Shown here: positions 16,857-25,480 of the stretch, one piece after another
Position numbering within the stretch: the first letter of the stretch is position 1
Layout of the letters: each line of letters begins with the position of its first letter
DNA from: Acetobacteraceae bacterium AT-5844
Lineage (GTDB): Bacteria; Pseudomonadota; Alphaproteobacteria; Acetobacterales; Acetobacteraceae
Direction: 5' to 3'
Length of the DNA: 32,268 bases
NCBI GenBank assembly: GCA_000245075.1
Contig: JH600043.1
Coordinates: 1-32,268 of the forward strand
Notes under the pieces: model-generated
What the model was told of the DNA's origin: nothing
The model's database searches: none
The model's input: only the letters and a program-made list of their open reading frames with translations
Made by a program: the position numbers and the translations under genes

Positions 16857-17621
16857 ATGACTGTGGAGCAAACCGGCCGCCTGGATCGCGGCGACGGCGT
16901 GGAACTGGCCTGGGCCTCCCTGCCCGGCGATGGCCCCACCGTGGTCTTTCTCGGCGGCTTCCGCTCCGACATGGAGGGCACCAAGGCCCTGGCGCTGCGC
17001 GATTTCTGCGCGCGCCAGGGCCAGGCCTTCCTGCGCTTGGACTATTCCGGCCACGGCGTGAGCGGCGGCCGGTTCGAGGATGGCTGCATCGGCGAATGGG
17101 CCGATGACGCCGCCAGGGTCATCGACGCCCGGGCCCCCGGGCCGGTCATCCTGATCGGTTCCTCCATGGGTGGATGGATCTCGATGCTGCTGGCACGCCG
17201 TTGGGCCGCGCGGGTGCGCGGACTCATCGGCATCGCCGCCGCGCCCGATTTCACCAGCCGCCTGATGGAGCCCGCCCTCACCGAGGCCCAGCGGGCGGAG
17301 CTGGCCAGCAACGGTCTCTTCCTGGAGCCCAACCCCTATGGCCCGCCGGTGCCCATCACCGCAAAGCTGTTGGAGGATGGCCGCAAGCAATCGGTGATGG
17401 AGAGCCCCCTGCCCTTCGCCGGCCCTGTCCGCCTGCTGCAAGGCATGCAGGATGCGGAGGTGCCCTGGCACACCGCCACGGACATCGCCCAGCATCTGGA
17501 CGGTCATGATGTCCGCGTGCTGCTGATCAAGGATGGCGACCACCGCCTCTCCCGCCCAGGGGACCTGGCGCTACTGGAGGCCACCCTCGCCGGCGTGCTC
17601 CGCCTGATACAGGGCGGCTAG
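16857..17621 (+). CDS. Alpha/beta hydrolase (ABHD10-like)
   Basis: A 254-residue serine hydrolase. The nucleophile elbow is GSSMGG with Ser103, the acid is Asp199 in QGMQDAEVPW, and the His is His229 in KDGDHRLSRP. The oxyanion region is VVFLGGFRSDMEG and LDYSGHGVSGG follows. This arrangement resembles the ABHD10 thioesterase/esterase group. It is probably co-transcribed with the FAH-family gene 28 bases upstream (AAGGA ribosome binding site). The last 51 bases overlap the convergent SDR-like gene. The natural ester or thioester is unknown. Confidence 0.85.
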   Translation: MTVEQTGRLDRGDGVELAWASLPGDGPTVVFLGGFRSDMEGTKALALRDFCARQGQAFLRLDYSGHGVSGGRFEDGCIGEWADDAARVIDARAPGPVILIGSSMGGWISMLLARRWAARVRGLIGIAAAPDFTSRLMEPALTEAQRAELASNGLFLEPNPYGPPVPITAKLLEDGRKQSVMESPLPFAGPVRLLQGMQDAEVPWHTATDIAQHLDGHDVRVLLIKDGDHRLSRPGDLALLEATLAGVLRLIQGG

Positions 17622-18446
17622 CCCCTCCCGGTAGCTGGGGTAGCGCCAGCGCAGCCCCAGCGCCGCCTGCGTCCCGGCGGAGGATATCTTGCGGTCCTCC
17701 GCCCAGAAGCTGCGCCCCATGGGGGACATGCCCGGCAGGGCCTGCTCGAACGGCACGCCCTCCGGCACCGGCACCCCCAGCAGCCGCGCCGCCTCCGCCG
17801 TCACCTCGGCGCCTTCCGCCGGTTCGTCATCCGCCAGATGCAGCACCCGGCGCCCGTCCGGCCGCAGCGCCGCGGCGACCACCGCGCGGGCGATATCCTC
17901 CACATGGATGCGGCTGAAGGTATGGCCGGGCTTGATCACCCGCCGCGCCGTGCCCGCCCGCACATCGAGCAACGCATTGCGCCCGGGCCCATAGATGCCC
18001 GCCGTGCGGAACAGGTCCAGCGCCACGCCGCGTGGTGCGAGCACCTCCTCCCACGCCTTCTCCGCCGCCAACCGGCGCAGGGAGCGCTCCTGGCCCGGGG
18101 CCGGGGCCGTCGCCTCGTCCACCCAGGCGCCGCCCTTGTCGCCATAGACTCCGGTGGTGGAGAGATATCCCACCCAGCGCAGCCGTGGCGCCGCCGCGAT
18201 GGCATCGGCATAGGCCGCCAGCACCGGGTCGCCCTCCGCGCCAGGGGCGGCGGTGGCGACCAGATGCGTGGCTTCCCGCACCGCCTCCGCCGCCTGGCCG
18301 AAGGACAGAAGCGTCACGCCATGGGGCGCGCGCGCTGCGGCGGGGTCGCGTGCGGTTCCGCTGACCGAAAAGCCGGCACGCAGGGCGTTCTCAGCGATAG
18401 CGCGGCCGGCATAGCCTAGCCCCAGAATCAACATGGAGACAGTCAT
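17571..18446 (-). CDS. SDR-like NAD(P)-binding protein (YeeZ-like epimerase family)
   Basis: A 291-residue atypical short-chain dehydrogenase. The nucleotide loop is GLGYAGRAIAENA close to the N terminus, and the segment VGYLSTTGVYGDKGG holds the likely active-site Tyr. FSRIHVEDIARAVVAA is the usual end of the Rossmann domain, followed by a small C-terminal domain. It resembles E. coli YeeZ, which has no firmly assigned substrate. ATG 18446 and the in-frame ATG four codons later (18434) are both possible starts. Its 3' end overlaps the alpha/beta hydrolase by 51 bases, and its start is at most 47 bases from the divergent TPR gene. Confidence 0.82.
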   Translation of the reverse strand: MTVSMLILGLGYAGRAIAENALRAGFSVSGTARDPAAARAPHGVTLLSFGQAAEAVREATHLVATAAPGAEGDPVLAAYADAIAAAPRLRWVGYLSTTGVYGDKGGAWVDEATAPAPGQERSLRRLAAEKAWEEVLAPRGVALDLFRTAGIYGPGRNALLDVRAGTARRVIKPGHTFSRIHVEDIARAVVAAALRPDGRRVLHLADDEPAEGAEVTAEAARLLGVPVPEGVPFEQALPGMSPMGRSFWAEDRKISSAGTQAALGLRWRYPSYREGLAALYQAEHAGEGGLQ

Positions 18447-18493
18447 CAGTGGGCATGTGGCGTGAATCCGGCCCCACCGCTAGACTGCGCTCC

Positions 18494-19417
18494 ATGCGAG
18501 CCCCCCCGCGAGCCTCCGCCGCATCCCGGTGGCGCACCATGCTTCTTGGCGCTTCCGCCGCTGCCCTCCTGGGCAGCGTGGTCGCCGGGGGCATCCTGCT
18601 CTGGCCCTCGGCCACCCTGACGGAAGCTGCTGAAGCTCCGACGCCACCCCCTGAGGTCCGGGCCTCGGACACGCCAGCCGCCCCGGCACCGGGCAGCACG
18701 CTGCCCCTGCCGCCAGAGCCGCCCCGCGTGGCCGAGGGGCCGGAATACGAAGCCTGCCTCACCCTGCTGCGCACCGAGCCCGAGGATGCCATAGCCATGG
18801 CCGAGGCGCTGGAGCAGCGCGGCATCGCGGTGGAGGGGGCCCGCCATTGCATGGCCCTGGCCCTGCTGGCAGCCGGCGAGCCGGAGCGCGCCGCCCCGCG
18901 GCTGGAGCGTCTTGCATCCTCTTCCTCCGCTGGCGCCCTGGCGCGCGCGGCCATCTATGCCCAGGCCTCCCAGGCCTGGACCATGGCCGGCGAGCCAGGC
19001 CGCGCCTATGCCGCCAGCACCCTGGCCCTGACCCTCTCGCCCGAGGACCCCGCCCTGCTCGTGGACCGCGCGCTGGCCGCGGCCAGCCTCGGGCGCTACG
19101 ACGAGGCGCTGCTCGACCTCGACCATGCGTTGAAGCTGGAGCCCGGCCGCGCCGATACCCTTACCTTCCGCGCCGCCGCCCTGCGCCATCTGGACCGGCA
19201 AGCCGACGCCATGCAGGCCATCGAGGAAGCGCTGAAGATCGCCCCCGACACACCGGAGGCTCTGTTGGAACGCGGTATTCTGAAGCAGCTGAAGGGCGAT
19301 ACCGCCGGGGCCCGGCGCGATTGGCAGGCGACCATCGCCAGCGCCCCCGATAGTGCGGCGGCCGACCTCGCCCGGCAGAATCTGGCCCTGAACGAAGCAG
19401 GGCCGCGCCGGCGCTGA
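18494..19417 (+). CDS. Membrane-anchored TPR protein
   Basis: About 307 residues. A transmembrane or signal-anchor helix lies near residues 16-37 (MLLGASAAALLGSVVAGG). A Pro-rich linker of about 45 residues follows, then helical repeats up to the C terminus. The last repeats fit the TPR consensus well: ALAAASLGRYDEALLDLDHA, then AAALRHLDRQADAMQAIEEA, then ERGILKQLKGDTAGARRDWQ. It should be a periplasmic scaffold or adaptor. I recognise no specific family. GTG 18449, ATG 18455 and ATG 18494 are all in frame; I prefer 18494 because it puts basic residues just before the anchor, but no start has a good ribosome binding site. Confidence 0.8.
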   Translation: MRAPPRASAASRWRTMLLGASAAALLGSVVAGGILLWPSATLTEAAEAPTPPPEVRASDTPAAPAPGSTLPLPPEPPRVAEGPEYEACLTLLRTEPEDAIAMAEALEQRGIAVEGARHCMALALLAAGEPERAAPRLERLASSSSAGALARAAIYAQASQAWTMAGEPGRAYAASTLALTLSPEDPALLVDRALAAASLGRYDEALLDLDHALKLEPGRADTLTFRAAALRHLDRQADAMQAIEEALKIAPDTPEALLERGILKQLKGDTAGARRDWQATIASAPDSAAADLARQNLALNEAGPRRR

Positions 19418-19456
19418 AAGGCTGAGGGAAGAAACCCTTCTCCCCCACCTGGAGCC

Positions 19457-20125
19457 TCAGAAATCGAGATCCGCGTAATAGGCCGGCGGGTTCACACCGC
19501 TTACGCGGTCCGCCAGCAGGGCGCGGAAGGCCGGGCGGGACTTGATGCGCGCATACCAATCCTTCGCGGCATCATTCAGAGACCAGTCCACATCACCGAT
19601 ATAGTCCAGCGTGGAGAGATGCGCCGCCGCCGTCAGGTCGGCCAGGGAGAGCGTGCCGCCGGCCAGCCATAGCCGCGTTTCCGCCAGCCAGCCGAGATAG
19701 TCCAGATGCGGCTTGAGATTGGCGTAGCCCGCCCGCAGCGCGCCGGCATCCGGATTGCCCCGGCCGATCAGGCGCTTCATCTGCTTCTCGTAATAGAGGT
19801 TCGCCGTCACCTCGCGCGCGAACTTGCCGTCGAACCAGGCGACCAGCCGGCGCACCTCGGCGCGCTCAGCCAGCGTGCGGCCCAGCAGGGGCGTCTCGGG
19901 ATAGGCTTCGTCGAGATACTCGCAGATGGGATAGCTGTCGGCGAGGACGAGGCCATTTTCCTCCGCCAGCACAGGCACGGTGCCCGCGGGGTTCATGTCC
20001 AGGAACTCGTCGCGCCGTTCCCACACCCGCTCCAGCCGCAGCTCGAAAGGGATGCGCTTCTCATTAAGCGCCAGCCGGACCTTCCGGGCGTAGGGAGACA
20101 GGGGCAGGTGGTAGAGGATGCGCAT
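19457..20125 (-). CDS. Glutathione S-transferase family protein
   Basis: A 222-residue cytosolic GST. The thioredoxin-fold N-terminal domain has YHLPLSPYARKVRLALNEK, the cis-Pro in GTVPVLAEENG, and the glutathione gamma-glutamyl site DSYPICEYLDE. The all-helical C-terminal domain has LSLADLTAAAHLSTLDYIGD, the usual N-capping box. It is convergent with the TPR gene (39-base gap) and monocistronic. The substrate is not predictable. A 16-bp palindrome lies 69 bases upstream of the start. Confidence 0.9.
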   Translation of the reverse strand: MRILYHLPLSPYARKVRLALNEKRIPFELRLERVWERRDEFLDMNPAGTVPVLAEENGLVLADSYPICEYLDEAYPETPLLGRTLAERAEVRRLVAWFDGKFAREVTANLYYEKQMKRLIGRGNPDAGALRAGYANLKPHLDYLGWLAETRLWLAGGTLSLADLTAAAHLSTLDYIGDVDWSLNDAAKDWYARIKSRPAFRALLADRVSGVNPPAYYADLDF

Positions 20126-20193
20126 GCGGGGTGCCGGAATATGTCGGAAGTGCGGCGCTTATCGCATGCGCGGCATGACGCCGCCAGATCGAC

Positions 20194-20209
20194 CTCACGC
20201 GATCGTGAG
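20194..20209. promoter_or_regulatory. Palindrome upstream of the GST gene
   Basis: CTCACG (20194-20199) CGAT CGTGAG (20204-20209) is a 16-bp near-perfect palindrome in the 162-bp gap between the GST start (20125) and the gltB stop (20288). It is an operator-like site for GST; nothing in the window identifies the protein that binds it. Confidence 0.3.
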
Positions 20210-20250
20210 TGATTCCGCCGGTCGTTACGCGGACTTCACCCGGATGAGAG

Positions 20251-20281
20251 GCGGCCCCGCCTCATGACAAGGCGGGGCCGC
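20251..20281 (-). terminator. Hairpin after gltB
   Basis: GCGGCCCCGCCT (20251-20262) and AGGCGGGGCCGC (20270-20281) form a perfect 12-bp stem with a 7-base loop, starting 7 bases past the gltB stop. It lacks a T-run on either side, so it is a probable terminator or 3'-end stabiliser of the gltD-gltB operon. Confidence 0.7.
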
Positions 20282-20287
20282 TCCAGT

Positions 20288-23200
20288 TCATTCCGCTGCA
20301 AGCGCGATGTCTTCCATCGGCTGCGGCAGGTACTTGGCGTACTCCTTCGGCACCACGTGCCAGAAGCTGCCCCGCTCGCTGGACCAGTCGTTCAGCAGGC
20401 GGGCGGCGAGGCGGGAGCCGGTCTCCGCCGCATGGCGGGCCACCAGCTCCTGCAGCACGCCTTCCCAATGCGCGGAGGACAGGCGCTTCCACAGCAGCGT
20501 CTCGGGGTTCACCCGCTTCTCGAAGGTGCCATCCGCGTCGTAGACGAAGGCCTGGCCACCGGTGAAGCCGGCGCCGAAATTGTCGCCAACACTGCCGAGA
20601 ATGACGGCCACGCCGCCCGTCATGTACTCGCAGCCATTGGAGCCGCAGCCCTCCACCACCGTGGTGGCGCCGGAGTTACGCACCGCGAAGCGCTCGCCCG
20701 CCTGGCCCGCCGCGAACAACTCGCCCGCCGTCGCGCCATAGAGGCAGGTGTTGCCGATGATGGCGTTCTCATTCCACACCAGCGTCGAGGACGGCGCCGG
20801 GCGGATGACGATGGTGCCGCCGGAGAGGCCCTTGCCAACATAGTCATTGGCATCGCCCAGCACCTCCAGCTTCAGCCCGCGCACCGCGAAGGCACCGAGG
20901 GACTGGCCGGCGGAGCCGCGCAGCCGCACCGTCAGATGCCCCGGCTGCAGCCCGCTCATCCCGAACTTGCGGGTGATCTTGCTGCTGATCTTGGTGCCGA
21001 TGGCGCGATGCGTGTTCCGAACGTTGTAGGCAAGCTGCATCTTCTCGCCATGCTCGAACAGCGAGGCGGCGTCGCGGATCATGTCCGCGTCCAGCGTCTC
21101 CGGCACCTCGTTGCGGCCTTCCAGCGTGCAGTGGCGCGGGAACGGCCCGGCATCCGCCTGCACCAGCAGCGGGTTGAGGTCGAGGTCGTCGAGGTCCTCG
21201 GCGCCGCGGCTGACCTGCTTCAGCAGGTCGGTACGGCCGATGACATCCTCCAGCCGGCGGAAGCCGAGGCTCGCCAGGATCTCGCGCACTTCCTCGGCGA
21301 CAAAGGAGAAGAGGCTGATGACCTTCTCCGGCGTGCCGGTGAACTTGGCGCGCATCGCCTCATCCTGGCTGCACACGCCGACGGGGCAGGTGTTGCTGTG
21401 GCACTGGCGCACCATGATGCAGCCCATCGCCACCAGCGACGCCGTGCCGATGCCGAATTCCTCGGCGCCCAGCATGGCGGCCATCACCACGTCGCGGCCG
21501 GTCTTGATGCCGCCATCGGTGCGCAGCTTGATGCGGTGGCGCAGCCGGTTCAGCAGCAGCACCTGATGCGTCTCGGAAAGACCCATCTCCCAGGGCAGGC
21601 CAGCATACTTGATGGAGGACACAGGCGAGGCACCCGTGCCGCCACTATGGCCGGAGACCAGGATGGCATCCGCCTTCGCCTTCGCCACGCCGGCCGCGAT
21701 GGTGCCGATGCCGCTGCGCGACACCAGCTTCACGCACACCGTCGCATCCGGGTTGATCTGCTTCAGGTCATAGATGAGCTGGGCAAGATCCTCGATGGAG
21801 TAGATGTCGTGATGCGGCGGCGGGGAGATCAACGTCACGCCCGGCGTCGCATGGCGCAGGCGGCCGATCAGCCCCGTGACCTTGAAGCCGGGAAGCTGGC
21901 CGCCCTCGCCCGGCTTGGCGCCCTGCGCGACCTTGATCTCGATCTCCTTGCAGTTGTTCAGGTATTCGGCGGTGACGCCGAAACGGCCCGAGGCAATCTG
22001 CTTGATGGCGGAGTTCGGGTTGTCGCCATTCGCGCGTGGCTTGAAGCGCTCGGGGTCCTCGCCGCCCTCCCCGCTGTCGCTGCGCGCGCCGATGCGGTTC
22101 ATGGCGATGGAAAGCGTCTCATGCGCCTCCGGCGACAGCGCGCCGAGCGAGATGCCCGGAGCGATCAGCCGCTTGCGGATTTCCGTGATGCTCTCGACCT
22201 CTTCCACCTGGATCGGCGTGCAGGCCTCGGCACGGAAATCCAGCAGGTCACGCAGGGCCACGGGCGGCAGCTTCCGCACAGCCTCGGAATAGCGCTTGAA
22301 GGTCTGGTAGCTGTCGGTCTCCACCGCATGCTGCAGCGTGTGGATCAGGTTGGCCTCGAAGGCATGCGCCTCGCCACGGCGGCGCAGCTTGTACAGCCCG
22401 CCCACCGGCAGGGTGGTCGCTTCCGCGTCCCAGCCCTTGCGGTGCATCGCCAGCACGCGCCGCGCGATACCCGAAAGACCGATGCCCGAAATACGGGACT
22501 GCGTGCCCGGGAAGAACTCGGCCACCAGCGCGCGGGAGAGCCCGATCGCCTCGAAATTCATGCCGCCGCGATAGGAGGACAGCACAGAGATGCCCATCTT
22601 CGACATGGTCTTCAGCAGACCCTTGTCGATGGCCTTGCGGTAGCGCGCAACGCACTCCTTCAGCGAGAGCTGGCCAAACAGCCCGCGCCGGTGTCGGTCC
22701 GCGATGCTCTCCTGCGCCAGATAGGCGTTGATGGTGGTGGCACCGGCGCCGATCAGCACCGCGAAGTAGTGCACGTCCACGCATTCGGCCACGCGCACGT
22801 TCAGGCTGGTGAAGGTGCGGAGCGAGTGCTTGACGAGATGCGTGTGCACAGCGCCGACGGCGAGGATCATCGGGATCACCGCGCGCTCGGCGCAGGTCGC
22901 CTCGTCGGTCAGGATGACGTGGGCGCAGCCGGAGCGCACGCCCTCCTCCGCCTCATGCCGGATGCGCTCCAGCGCACGGCGCAGCCCGGCCTCACCCTCT
23001 TCCACCGGGAAGGTGCAATCCACCGTGCAGGCCGTGGCGCCCATATAGTCCCGCATCGCCGCGAATTCGGCGTTGGAGAGGACAGGGCTTTCCAGCTGCA
23101 GCATGTCGCACTGGGTCGGGTCCTCGTCGAGGATGTTGCCCAGATTGCCAAGGCGCGTCTTGATCGTCATTACCCGCGTTTCGCGCAGGCTGTCGATCGG

Positions 23201-24826
23201 CGGGTTCGTCACCTGGGCGAACATCTGCCGGAAGAAATGGTGCAGGCCGCGATACTGCTTGGAGAGCACGGCGATCGGCGTGTCGTCGCCCATCGAGCCA
23301 ATGGCCTCGGCGGCATCCTCCACCATCGGGTGCAGGATGGTCTCCAGGTCTTCCATGGTGAAGCCCATGGCGAGCTGGCGGCGGCGCAGCTCCTCGCCAG
23401 TCACGACAGCGCTCTCATCCACCTCGTTGCGGACGATGCCGTCGATCTTGGTCGTGCGCCGCACCCAATCGCCGAAAGGCTTGCGGGAGGACAGCATGTC
23501 CTTGACCTGCATGGAGTCGTAGAAAGTCTGCGTCTCCAGGTCCACGGCGATGCTCTGCCCCGGGCCAAGGCGGCCCTTGGAGAGGATCTCGTCCTCCCGC
23601 AGCTTCACCATGCCGGTCTCGGAGCCGACGATCAGCAGCTTGTCGGCCGTGATGGTGTAGCGCATGGGGCGCAGGCCGTTGCGGTCCAGGCCCGCCACGC
23701 ACCAGCGGCCATCGGTGGCCGCAATGGCGGCAGGGCCGTCCCACGGCTCCATCACCGCGTTGCAATACATGAAGAGGTCGCGGTGTTCCTGCGGCATGGT
23801 GGCGTCGCTGCCAATGCTCTCAGGAATGAGCATGGCCTTCGCCATCGGCGCATCGCGCCCCGCGCGCACCAGCAGCTCGAACACATTGTCCAGCGTGGCG
23901 GTGTCGGAACCGCCCGCCTGCACCACCGGCTTGATGTCCTCCATGAAGCGGTCCAGGCGCTCATGCGCCAGCCGCGTTTCATGGCTCTTCATCCAGTTGA
24001 TGTTGCCGTGGACGGTGTTGATCTCGCCGTTATGGGCAAGCATGCGGAAGGGCTGCGCCAGCCGCCAGGTCGGGAAGGTATTGGTGGAATAGCGCTGGTG
24101 ATAGATCGCGAAGCGGCTGACGAAGCGTTCATCCGTGAGGTCCGGGTAGAAATCCGTCAGATTCTCCGCCAGGAACATGCCCTTGTAGATGACCGAGCGG
24201 CAGGAGAGGCTGCAGAGATACAGCTCCGGGATCTGCGCGGAGAGGGCATGCTTCTCGATGCGGCGGCGGATGACATACATGTCCCGCTCGCAGATATCGG
24301 CCTCGCGCTGCTCCGGGTCCCAGATCAGGATCTGCTCGATTTCCGGGCGCGTCGCATTGGCCTTCTCGCCGATGCAGGCGATGTCGATCGGCACCTGGCG
24401 CCAGCCATAGATGTTGTAGCCGGCGTTGAGGATCTCGGTCTCGACGATCTGGCGGCAACGCTCCTGCGCGCCGAGATCGGTCTTGGGCATGAACACCATG
24501 CCCACCGCGATGCGCCCCGGGCGCAGCCTGTCACCGCCGCGCTCCACGACCTCCGCAAAGAAATCCTGCGGGATCTCGATATGGATGCCGGCGCCATCGC
24601 CCGTCTTGCCATCGGCATCGACGGCGCCGCGGTGCCACACCGCCTTCAGCGCGTCGATACCCGCCTGCACCACGTCACGGCGCGGTCGGCCATCCAGCGC
24701 CGCCACCATGCCGACGCCGCAGGCATCATGCTCGGTGACGTCCAGATGCGCTTCGCCCGCCAGCAGGGCAGCGTTGCGGGCATAGGTCTCGGCGAAGGCG
24801 GCACCGGCTTCAGGCAGGTCGGTCAT
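20288..24826 (-). CDS. gltB: Glutamate synthase (NADPH) large subunit
   Basis: The alpha subunit of GOGAT (1512 residues) makes glutamate from 2-oxoglutarate and glutamine-derived ammonia. The class II amidotransferase nucleophile is Cys36 (HDACGVGM), after a 35-residue propeptide that must be removed. Next come KTGDGAGIHIEIP, HNGEINTVHGN and GLDRNGLRP of the glutaminase domain. The FMN synthase domain has PGEGGQLPG and SPPPHHDIYSIEDL, then SGHSGGTGASP. The 3Fe-4S cysteines are in MGCIMVRQCHSNTCPVG (about residues 1130-1150). The C-terminal beta-helix has GSAGQSLGAF and GGVAVILG. AAGGGA precedes the start. The beta subunit gene is 650 bases upstream, with a DUF2059 gene between. Confidence 0.98.
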   Translation of the reverse strand: MTDLPEAGAAFAETYARNAALLAGEAHLDVTEHDACGVGMVAALDGRPRRDVVQAGIDALKAVWHRGAVDADGKTGDGAGIHIEIPQDFFAEVVERGGDRLRPGRIAVGMVFMPKTDLGAQERCRQIVETEILNAGYNIYGWRQVPIDIACIGEKANATRPEIEQILIWDPEQREADICERDMYVIRRRIEKHALSAQIPELYLCSLSCRSVIYKGMFLAENLTDFYPDLTDERFVSRFAIYHQRYSTNTFPTWRLAQPFRMLAHNGEINTVHGNINWMKSHETRLAHERLDRFMEDIKPVVQAGGSDTATLDNVFELLVRAGRDAPMAKAMLIPESIGSDATMPQEHRDLFMYCNAVMEPWDGPAAIAATDGRWCVAGLDRNGLRPMRYTITADKLLIVGSETGMVKLREDEILSKGRLGPGQSIAVDLETQTFYDSMQVKDMLSSRKPFGDWVRRTTKIDGIVRNEVDESAVVTGEELRRRQLAMGFTMEDLETILHPMVEDAAEAIGSMGDDTPIAVLSKQYRGLHHFFRQMFAQVTNPPIDSLRETRVMTIKTRLGNLGNILDEDPTQCDMLQLESPVLSNAEFAAMRDYMGATACTVDCTFPVEEGEAGLRRALERIRHEAEEGVRSGCAHVILTDEATCAERAVIPMILAVGAVHTHLVKHSLRTFTSLNVRVAECVDVHYFAVLIGAGATTINAYLAQESIADRHRRGLFGQLSLKECVARYRKAIDKGLLKTMSKMGISVLSSYRGGMNFEAIGLSRALVAEFFPGTQSRISGIGLSGIARRVLAMHRKGWDAEATTLPVGGLYKLRRRGEAHAFEANLIHTLQHAVETDSYQTFKRYSEAVRKLPPVALRDLLDFRAEACTPIQVEEVESITEIRKRLIAPGISLGALSPEAHETLSIAMNRIGARSDSGEGGEDPERFKPRANGDNPNSAIKQIASGRFGVTAEYLNNCKEIEIKVAQGAKPGEGGQLPGFKVTGLIGRLRHATPGVTLISPPPHHDIYSIEDLAQLIYDLKQINPDATVCVKLVSRSGIGTIAAGVAKAKADAILVSGHSGGTGASPVSSIKYAGLPWEMGLSETHQVLLLNRLRHRIKLRTDGGIKTGRDVVMAAMLGAEEFGIGTASLVAMGCIMVRQCHSNTCPVGVCSQDEAMRAKFTGTPEKVISLFSFVAEEVREILASLGFRRLEDVIGRTDLLKQVSRGAEDLDDLDLNPLLVQADAGPFPRHCTLEGRNEVPETLDADMIRDAASLFEHGEKMQLAYNVRNTHRAIGTKISSKITRKFGMSGLQPGHLTVRLRGSAGQSLGAFAVRGLKLEVLGDANDYVGKGLSGGTIVIRPAPSSTLVWNENAIIGNTCLYGATAGELFAAGQAGERFAVRNSGATTVVEGCGSNGCEYMTGGVAVILGSVGDNFGAGFTGGQAFVYDADGTFEKRVNPETLLWKRLSSAHWEGVLQELVARHAAETGSRLAARLLNDWSSERGSFWHVVPKEYAKYLPQPMEDIALAAE

Positions 24827-24892
24827 GGCGCAGTCCCTTAAAACAGGGGTCGTTCAAAGACGGGCGCGGCTTGGGGCGCGCCCGGTATCCGT

Positions 24893-25480
24893 TCAGATCT
24901 TCAGGCCTCGGGCCCGCAATTCCTCGCGGTGCTTGGCCAGCGCGCTACGGCCCACATCCTGGCCCCAGCGCATGCCGAACAGCGCGCTCTGGGTGGCGAC
25001 GGTGGGAGCCACCTCATTCAAGCGCTGCCCGAGCGGAGTGCGGTAAAATGCGGACAGCTCCCGCAACTCGGCCGGCGACATCTGGCTCGCCCAGAGGCGC
25101 GCCGTGAAGTCCATCATCTCCGGTATCCGGCGGCGGAACTCCGGCATCAGCACGTCTTCCACAATGGCGCTCACCTCGCCCACCGGCTTGCCGCTGTTCT
25201 GCGCCAATGCTGCGGTGATCTGCTGCGACACCTGCGCCATGGTCTGCTCGGCGACGGCGGTGGCGTTGATCGCCCGCATCATCTCCTGCGCTGCCGCCAG
25301 CGCTTCGGGCGAGACGTTATTCACGTCGGGCTGCGCGGGAGCCCGGGCGGGGGCCTGCCCGGCGGACTGTCCCGGCGCCGCTGCCGTCGGTGGGTTCGTA
25401 CCACCCTGCTGCTGTTGAGCCAGAGCCGGCACGGCCAGCAACACCGTGGCCATCAGGCCATAACGAAGCGCCCGCATCAT
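24893..25480 (-). CDS. DUF2059 secreted protein between gltD and gltB
   Basis: A 195-residue protein with a Sec signal peptide (basic start, LMATVLLAVPALA, cleavage near residue 23) and a low-complexity Gln/Pro/Ala linker of about 35 residues. The remaining helical domain fits DUF2059: MDFTARLWASQMSPAELRE followed by AFYRTPLGQRL and a terminal helix. Function unknown; the family is secreted or periplasmic. ATG 25480 overlaps the gltD stop by ATGA (an in-frame ATG one codon later gives TGATG), so it is translated together with gltD. A further in-frame extension upstream runs inside gltD and is not used. The gap to gltB is 66 bases with no obvious structure. Confidence 0.78.
   Translation of the reverse strand: MMRALRYGLMATVLLAVPALAQQQQGGTNPPTAAAPGQSAGQAPARAPAQPDVNNVSPEALAAAQEMMRAINATAVAEQTMAQVSQQITAALAQNSGKPVGEVSAIVEDVLMPEFRRRIPEMMDFTARLWASQMSPAELRELSAFYRTPLGQRLNEVAPTVATQSALFGMRWGQDVGRSALAKHREELRARGLKI

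Noticed and set aside
20264-24841. An open frame of more than 1500 codons on the plus strand, antisense to gltB
   Set aside because: It mirrors gltB almost exactly, its translation is His/Arg/Gln-rich with no motif, and gltB has unmistakable domains. It is a by-product of high G+C third positions.
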